This document shows positions 57,422-64,000 of a stretch of DNA of 64,000 nucleotides, one piece after another (positions within the stretch are counted from its first letter, which is position 1; each line of letters begins with the position of its first letter). This stretch comes from Polymorphum gilvum SL003B-26A1 (GTDB lineage: Bacteria > Pseudomonadota > Alphaproteobacteria > Rhizobiales > Stappiaceae): positions 1,441,001-1,505,000 of the forward strand of contig NC_015259.1 of the NCBI RefSeq assembly GCF_000192745.1, in the 5' to 3' direction. The position numbers and the translations under genes were made by a program. The notes under the pieces are model-generated. The model saw only the letters and a program-made list of their open reading frames with translations. It had not been told where the DNA came from and ran no database searches.

Positions 57422-57467
57422 CGTCGTCAGGTTCGGCCCCGGCCGACGGCGAGGTCAGGCCACCTTG

Positions 57468-59024
<1,557 letters not shown>

Positions 59025-59056
59025 GATGGAGAGTTCCTTCCCTTGGCTCCCCGGCG

Positions 59057-59166
59057 GCCGATCGCTATCGGCAGGGCCCTGGCGGGAGCGAATTGACACG
59101 TATGGTCGATGTTGTCCGCTATCCCCTGAGAGCCCGCCCGCGCATGGGGCAGCCGACGCTCAGGGG
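59057..59166 (-). promoter_or_regulatory. Probable leucine attenuator in the leuA leader
   Basis: Two hairpins lie between the leader peptide and leuA on the - strand: an 8-bp stem CCCCTGAG / CTCAGGGG (59166-59159 with 59130-59123), whose 5' arm overlaps the last codons and stop of the leader peptide, and a 6-bp stem GCCGAT / ATCGGC with loop AGCG (59072-59057) close to the leuA ribosome site. A ribosome stalled at the leader Leu codons would cover the first arm and change the folding. No clear T-run follows either hairpin, so the mechanism could be translational or Rho-assisted. Confidence 0.6.
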
Positions 59167-59261
59167 CATCTAAGCAGAAGGAGGGCGCCAATGAGGGAAA
59201 GGCCGCCGCGCGCGGTCGGCGCGTCGCTGGTCAGGTCGATCATGTCGCAGCGGGCGATCAT
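59160..59261 (-). CDS. leuL: leuA leader peptide (Leu-rich)
   Basis: A 33-codon frame on the - strand, starting ATG at 59261 (a second in-frame ATG at 59243) and ending in TGA at 59160. The peptide ends ALLLLRCP: four consecutive leucine codons (CTC CTT CTG CTT, 59183-59172) just before the stop, with two more Leu codons shortly upstream. Its stop codon lies in the first attenuator stem. This is the classic layout of a leucine leader and it precedes leuA on the same strand. The 400-base gap around it has no other gene. A weak AAAGG ribosome site lies upstream of the first ATG. Confidence 0.75.
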   Translation of the reverse strand: MIARCDMIDLTSDAPTARGGLSLIGALLLLRCP

Positions 59262-59424
59262 GAGAACTGCGGGCCTTTCGGGTCATCACCTCTGGCGACC
59301 AGAATGGCGCGCGAAAGATGACAAGGAGGTTAATGCCGGGTTTGTAGCGGAAAGGCGGCGCGGGGGCAAGGGGGAGGCGGGTACGATCACGGCTTCCGCG
59401 ACCGGACACCGGCCGCGGGGTGCC

Positions 59425-60336
59425 TCACACGAACAGCTCGCCGCGCGCGACCACGGTCGCCTGGCCGCCGATGCGCACGGCGTGCAGGGCGCCGCCTTCG
59501 ACGTCGATCCCGAGGTCGATCAGCGACGGGCGGCCCATCTCGAAGCCCTGCTCCAGGCGCAGGAAATGGGTGCCGTTGGGCAGCGCGTCGAAGCGGTGGA
59601 CGGGGCCGGCGAAGGAGGCGGCGGCCGCACCGGTGGCCGGATCCTCGACAAGGCCCATGTCTGGGGCGAACATGCGGGCATGGAAGGCGCTGTCGCGGGC
59701 GCGGGTCTCGCGGCAATAGACATAGGCGTGGCGATGGGAGCCCTGGCCGAAGGCCCGGGCCCACAGGGCGGGCACCGGCGCGGCGCGGGCGATCACCTCC
59801 AGATCGCGCACCGGCACGTAGTGGAACGGCACGCCGACTTCCCAGCTGGTCGGCACGTGGTTCTCGAAACCGATCTCGCTCGGCTCGAGGCCGAGGGCGG
59901 CGGCGATGGCGTCGCTGTCGGCGACCGGCTCGATCGAGCGCGGCAGGCGCGGCACGTCGAACTCGGCGAATCCGGCGGCGTTTTCCCGCAGCACCACGCC
60001 GCAGCGCACCGCGCCGATGATCTCCTCCAGCACGACCATGGCATCCTGCTCGCCGTCGACTTGCCCGAAGCGTTCGGTGGCCAGCAGGACGGCGGTGCCG
60101 ACGGTCGGATGGCCGGCGAAGGGCAGTTCTGCGGCTGGGGTGAAGATGCGCACGCAGGCGCTGTGGGCGGGGTTCTCGGCCGGCAGGACGAAGACCGTCT
60201 CGGACAGGTTGAACTCGCGCGCGATCGCCTGCATGCGTCCGTCGTCGAGGCCTTCGGCGTCCAGCACGACGGCGAGCGGGTTGCCGGCGAGGGGCTGGCT
60301 GGTGAACACGTCGAGCACGGCGTAGCGGCGTCCCAT
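59425..60336 (-). CDS. PhzF-family isomerase-like protein
   Basis: A 303-residue protein of the PhzF/diaminopimelate-epimerase fold. Family signatures visible are VLDVFTSQPLAGNPLAVVLDAEGL at the N terminus, NLSETVFVLP with the catalytic Glu, FAGHPTVGTAVLL, and GLVEDPATGAAAASFAGPV near the C terminus. AGGAGA lies 8 bases before the ATG at 60336. Outside phenazine clusters the substrates of this family are unknown, and no phenazine genes are nearby. Confidence 0.88.
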   Translation of the reverse strand: MGRRYAVLDVFTSQPLAGNPLAVVLDAEGLDDGRMQAIAREFNLSETVFVLPAENPAHSACVRIFTPAAELPFAGHPTVGTAVLLATERFGQVDGEQDAMVVLEEIIGAVRCGVVLRENAAGFAEFDVPRLPRSIEPVADSDAIAAALGLEPSEIGFENHVPTSWEVGVPFHYVPVRDLEVIARAAPVPALWARAFGQGSHRHAYVYCRETRARDSAFHARMFAPDMGLVEDPATGAAAASFAGPVHRFDALPNGTHFLRLEQGFEMGRPSLIDLGIDVEGGALHAVRIGGQATVVARGELFV

Positions 60337-60419
60337 GGGGCGGTTCTCCTGTCCGGGTGTCGGTCGGGCGGACTGTGGCACGGATCCCGGACGCCTGCCA
60401 CCCCGGCGGGGTCGGGATG

Positions 60420-61610
60420 TCAGGGCGCGGCGTCGGTCGGCCCTTCGGCGAGTACGTGGCCGGCGAGTACGTGGCCGGCGAGGGCGCGGGCGAAGGCGGG
60501 CACGTTGGCGCGCGGCAGATCGGCCGGTTCGCGCAGGATCACGATGTCGGAAAGTTCCTGCTCCGCGCTGGCGCGGGAATGACGCAGCATGGCGGCACGC
60601 AGATCATCGGCGTCGCGGTCGAAGCGGAACGCGCGGGCGACGGAGAGGCGCGGGCCGTCGAGGACGGCGAACAGGGCGCCGGCATGGGCGTCCGCGGCGG
60701 CAAGGCCGGTTTCCTCGGCGAGCTCCCGGGCGATCGAGCCGAGCACGTCGACGCTGCCGTCCGCGGCGAGGTCGGCGAGGTCGAGGCTGCCGCCGGGGGG
60801 ATAGACGAGGCCGGCGTTGGCGGTGGTCGGCGCCATGATGCCGTAGAGCAGGGCGCCGTCGCGGCTGCGCACGAGGGCGGAGCCGAAGGCGTTCCAGGCG
60901 GCGCGGTCCGGGCAGCCCCAGTCGCGCCAGGCGAGGAAGGCGGCGAAGGAGGTCTCGACGCAGGCGCCGCACAGGCGACCGCCGGCCAGCGTCCAGTCGA
61001 CCAGCTTGAGGGTGCGACCGTTCCACAGATGCGGGTTGGCGCGCTGCGCTTCGCGCCAGTGCGCCTCGATCGCCGGGCGGTTGGCCAGCTCGAACGGCCA
61101 GGGCTGGTTCGCCGCCAGGCGCAGGTCGACGCCGGAAAGCGGGCGGACCATGGGCGGCAGGGCGTAGTTCATCAACGGGATCCGGTGTCCCTCGGCCATG
61201 GTGCTGTCGCGCTCCGACAGGACGGAGAAGCCGTGCCGGGTGTAGAAGCCGACGGCGTTGACGTCGCTTTCGAGCAGGATGCGGGCGAGGCCGAGGACAC
61301 GGGCGCGGTCTTCGGCGGCGGCGAGCAGGAGCCGGCCGATGCCGCGGCGCTGGTGCTCGGGGGCGACGAACAGGAAGTGCAGGTAGAAGTGGTCGGCCTT
61401 CGCCTCGCCGCCGGCGAAGCCGACCGGGCGGCCGTCGCGTTCGGCGACGGTCAGGCTCTGGGCCGCGATGGTCGCCGGCGTGATGCGGACCTCGGCGCGG
61501 AACTGATCCATCTTGTCGGCCGGATAGCCCCAGGAAGCCTTGGACCGGTGCAGGATGTCGGTGAGCGGCGCGGTGTCGGAAAGGCGGGCGGGTCTGAGCT
61601 TGAGCGTCAT
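60420..61610 (-). CDS. GNAT acetyltransferase fused to a NUDIX-like domain
   Basis: A two-domain protein of about 396 residues. The N-terminal 150 residues are a GNAT domain (RPARLSDTAPLTDILHRS, FVAPEHQRRGIGRLLLAAAEDRA, FYTRHGFSV). The C-terminal part (about 155-396) resembles alphaproteobacterial NUDIX hydrolases and has RELAEETGL matching the RExxEExGU core of the Nudix box, though the preceding Glu of the box is not at its usual place. The C terminus contains a 15-bp tandem repeat giving AGHVLAGHVLA. The ATG at 61610 is closest to the conserved start; an upstream ATG at 61646 is possible. Substrates unknown. Confidence 0.78.
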   Translation of the reverse strand: MTLKLRPARLSDTAPLTDILHRSKASWGYPADKMDQFRAEVRITPATIAAQSLTVAERDGRPVGFAGGEAKADHFYLHFLFVAPEHQRRGIGRLLLAAAEDRARVLGLARILLESDVNAVGFYTRHGFSVLSERDSTMAEGHRIPLMNYALPPMVRPLSGVDLRLAANQPWPFELANRPAIEAHWREAQRANPHLWNGRTLKLVDWTLAGGRLCGACVETSFAAFLAWRDWGCPDRAAWNAFGSALVRSRDGALLYGIMAPTTANAGLVYPPGGSLDLADLAADGSVDVLGSIARELAEETGLAAADAHAGALFAVLDGPRLSVARAFRFDRDADDLRAAMLRHSRASAEQELSDIVILREPADLPRANVPAFARALAGHVLAGHVLAEGPTDAAP

Positions 61611-61754
61611 GGCTCCTGTCGCATCGTGCGGACGGCAGCAGGACATGGGTAGCCCGCCCGGCCGGCGCAGGCAAGGCCGCCGGTTGCCGGGGGCAAAGGT
61701 TTCGGTTTTCCTTCCGCGCGGCTCTGCCTAGAGTGGCGTTGCCGGTGGATTCTC

Positions 61755-63089
61755 ATGCCGAAGCCGACACTTGAAGACATCGTGGCCGCGTTCGGGGAAA
61801 GCGCGCGCGCCAAGCTGTCCAATCCGGCGATTTCGGGATCGCCGGAGGACCAGTTGCGCGGTCCGCTGGAAATCCTGATCGAGGCCGGGCTCGCGCCGCT
61901 GGCGGTGCCGCATTCGGGTGGCGTCAGGCTGGTCGGCGAAACCAGCCTCGCCGACATCAAGACGCGCCCCGACTATGCCGTCACGGTCGGCAAGGCGCTG
62001 GTCGGCTTCATCGAGGTCAAGGCGCCGGGCAAGGGTGCCGATCCGCGCCGGTTCAACGATCCGCACGACAAGGAGCAGTGGAGCAAGCTCAAGTCGCTGC
62101 CGAACCTGATCTACACCGACGGCAACGCTTTCAGCCTGTGGCGGGACGGCAAGCTCGAAGGCTCCATCGTGCGGCTCGGCGGCGACGTCGAGACCGCGGG
62201 CCGGAAGCTGACCGCGCTCGACGCGCACTCTCCGACATCGGGTCCTGCTATCACGATCACCGACCTGATTCCCGATCTTCACCACTACAAAGGCTCGTTC
62301 GGCGGCCGGGTGATGCCGCTCTTTCGCGATGCCGGCGCCAGCCGGTCCAACATCCGGCCGGAGGTGCTCGCCTTCCTCGCTGATGCCTACGGGCAGGAAG
62401 TCACGCCCGCCGATGTGATGGCCTATCTCGCCGCCACGCTCGCCCATCCGGCCTTCACCGAGCGCTTCCGCGACGATCTCGTGCAGCCGGGCCTGCGCGT
62501 GCCGCTGACCGCCGACGCGACGCTCTTTTTCGAGGCCGTGGCGCTCGGCCGCGAGGTGATCTGGCTGCATTGCTACGGCGAGCGCTTCGCCGATCCGGCC
62601 GCGGGGCGCCCCAAGGGACCGCCGCGCCTTTCGCCGGAGGAGGCGCCGCGCATTCCGGCCGACGGCGCCATTCCCGGCGCGCCGGAGCCGCTGCCCGACA
62701 CGATCGACTACGACGCGGCCAGCCGCCGGCTGATCGTCGGCAAGGGGCATATCGACAACGTGCCGCCCGAGGCGTGGGCCTACGAGGTCTCCGGCAAGCA
62801 GGTGCTGCGCCAATGGTTCAGCTACCGCAAGCGCGACCGCACGCGCCCGATCATCGGCGACCGCCGCCCGCCGTCGCCGCTCGACCGGATCCAGCCGGAT
62901 CACTGGCTCGCCGACTATACCAGCGACCTGATGAACCTGCTGCACGTGCTGGGCCGGCTGGCGAAGCTGGAGCCGCGCCAGGCGGACCTGCTCGGTCGCA
63001 TTCTGGAAAAGCCGCTGATCGGGATTGAAGCGGTCGGAGCGGCCGGGGACAATACGGCCGATTCTCCGGTGACGGCGGCGGACGCATGA
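61755..63089 (+). CDS. Nuclease plus type-ISP restriction C-terminal-domain protein
   Basis: A 444-residue protein. The N-terminal part (about 1-170) looks like a PD-(D/E)xK nuclease: RPDYAVTVGKALVGFIEVKAPGKGAD has the spaced Asp, Glu and Lys, followed by NLIYTDGNAFSLWRDGKL. The C-terminal part (about 180-420: HPAFTERFRDDLVQPGLRVPLTADATLFFEAVALGREVIWLHCYGERFADP in pieces, IDYDAASRRL, AYEVSGKQVLRQWF, EPRQADLLGRIL) strongly resembles the C-terminal domain of type ISP restriction-modification enzymes as I know it. The helicase and methyltransferase domains normally lying between them are absent; no P-loop or NPPY/FxGxG motif is visible. The stop overlaps the next gene (ATGA). Confidence 0.75.
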   Translation: MPKPTLEDIVAAFGESARAKLSNPAISGSPEDQLRGPLEILIEAGLAPLAVPHSGGVRLVGETSLADIKTRPDYAVTVGKALVGFIEVKAPGKGADPRRFNDPHDKEQWSKLKSLPNLIYTDGNAFSLWRDGKLEGSIVRLGGDVETAGRKLTALDAHSPTSGPAITITDLIPDLHHYKGSFGGRVMPLFRDAGASRSNIRPEVLAFLADAYGQEVTPADVMAYLAATLAHPAFTERFRDDLVQPGLRVPLTADATLFFEAVALGREVIWLHCYGERFADPAAGRPKGPPRLSPEEAPRIPADGAIPGAPEPLPDTIDYDAASRRLIVGKGHIDNVPPEAWAYEVSGKQVLRQWFSYRKRDRTRPIIGDRRPPSPLDRIQPDHWLADYTSDLMNLLHVLGRLAKLEPRQADLLGRILEKPLIGIEAVGAAGDNTADSPVTAADA

Positions 63090-63352
63090 ACAAGGCCCAA
63101 CTCGACATGTTCGCGGTGCAGGGAGACCTCCTCCCCGCCGAGCCGGCCCGCTACGCGCTGGACCCCGAGCGCGTGCGCGGCAAGCTGGAGGCGGTGCTGG
63201 CCGAGTTGAGGCGCGCCGAGGCCATGCCCTGGGACCGCCGGACCCGCGCCTATCACCAGCTCGTCTTCCCGCAGATGACCAACGCCCTGCCGCCGGAGGA
63301 AGCCGACCGGTACCGGCGCGCGTTCGAGGCCGAACTCGACCGGCTGGCCTGA
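63086..63352 (+). CDS. 88-residue conserved-looking protein, coupled to the type-ISP-like gene
   Basis: A small charged protein: QLDMFAVQGDLLPAEP near the N terminus, a helical middle (PERVRGKLEAVLAELRRAEAMPWDRRT) and a C terminus with YHQLVFPQMTNALPPEEADRYRRAFEAEL. I recall similar hypothetical proteins from Hyphomicrobiales but no function. Its ATG overlaps the stop of the upstream nuclease-like gene, so the two are made together and may act together. The following 197 bases contain short GC-rich repeats of a GCCGGCGCATC / GGCTGGCGCATC type (about 63395-63440) and no gene. Confidence 0.75.
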   Translation: MNKAQLDMFAVQGDLLPAEPARYALDPERVRGKLEAVLAELRRAEAMPWDRRTRAYHQLVFPQMTNALPPEEADRYRRAFEAELDRLA

Positions 63353-63549
63353 CCGGGCCTGACCGCCGCGACCGATCGCCGGCAGTGGTGGCCGGCGCAT
63401 CTGGCTGGCGCATCGAGCCGGCGAATCGGGCTGGCAAGGTTGATCGAGACGGCGAGCGCCTTATCGTATAGGAGTGTCGTTTCTTTCGCGTTCCGCCGGT
63501 CCTGCCGCCGCCGACCGGCCTCATCGCTTTCACATCAGGCCTTGTCTCC

Positions 63550-64000
<451 letters not shown>

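Noticed and set aside
59170-59409. 79-codon - strand frame upstream of leuA
   Set aside because: It is a different frame from the Leu-rich leader; it is Arg/Pro-rich, without the attenuator features.
63395-63440. Possible CRISPR-like repeat after the 88-residue gene
   Set aside because: The units are 12-13 bp, degenerate and without spacers; simple GC-rich repetition.

Overview
The window is about 64 kb of very GC-rich DNA with the gene content and order of an alphaproteobacterium, most probably of the order Hyphomicrobiales (Rhizobiales). The evidence is the murE-murF-mraY-murD-ftsW-murG-murC-murB-ddl-ftsQ-ftsA-ftsZ-lpxC order, a long-linker FtsZ, an alpha-type SspB adaptor, a circularly permuted two-piece tmRNA gene, DUF1127 and DUF4169 proteins, and a leucine leader peptide in front of leuA. 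No rRNA, tRNA, IS element, prophage or CRISPR array was seen.

Layout. 1-16.8 kb: division and cell-wall (dcw) cluster on the + strand, from the 3' end of ftsI to ftsZ, then lpxC. Most genes overlap by 4 bases or are nearly contiguous. A regulatory gap with CcrM-type GANTC sites and TTAA motifs precedes ddl-ftsQ-ftsA. 17-25.8 kb: bamD, recN, a small membrane protein (- strand), ligA, a UvrD/PcrA helicase and prmA. 25.9-37.2 kb: DUF1127, a long aminopeptidase P, a phytanoyl-CoA dioxygenase-like protein, a ClC protein, a thioesterase, a D-lactate dehydrogenase-like flavoprotein and a giant AsmA-like protein with a probable CTG start. 37.2-38.8 kb (- strand): ribbon-helix-helix protein, DUF4169, sspB and the tmRNA gene ssrA. 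ssrA is a non-coding gene that six-frame translation misreads as protein. 39-46.5 kb: thyA, a parDE toxin-antitoxin pair flanked by an exact 135-bp repeat of the thyA 3' end, a TRAP transporter (dctQM plus convergent dctP), folA, a universal stress protein and an ElaA-like acetyltransferase. 46.6-50.6 kb: hflK-hflC-DUF2065-degP. 51-57 kb: GGDEF/EAL protein, serB divergent from and overlapping miaA, a GIY-YIG-like protein and a GNAT. 57.4-64 kb: leuA with a leucine attenuator, PhzF protein, a GNAT-NUDIX fusion, a short type-ISP-restriction-like protein with an 88-residue partner, and the start of an ABC ATPase.

How it fits together. The dcw genes make lipid II and assemble the divisome. lpxC and bamD serve the outer membrane, and hflKC-degP envelope proteolysis. 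ssrA and sspB lie next to each other: tmRNA adds the degradation tag and SspB hands tagged proteins to ClpXP. thyA and folA (thymidylate and folate recycling) are separated here by parDE and the TRAP genes, which looks like accessory DNA between two functionally linked genes.

Most noteworthy: the thyA-tail duplication bracketing parDE; the ssrA-sspB pair; the 444-residue nuclease plus type-ISP C-terminal-domain protein that lacks helicase and methyltransferase; the leu leader; two intergenic arrays with an 11-bp period; and crossed terminators between dctM and dctP.
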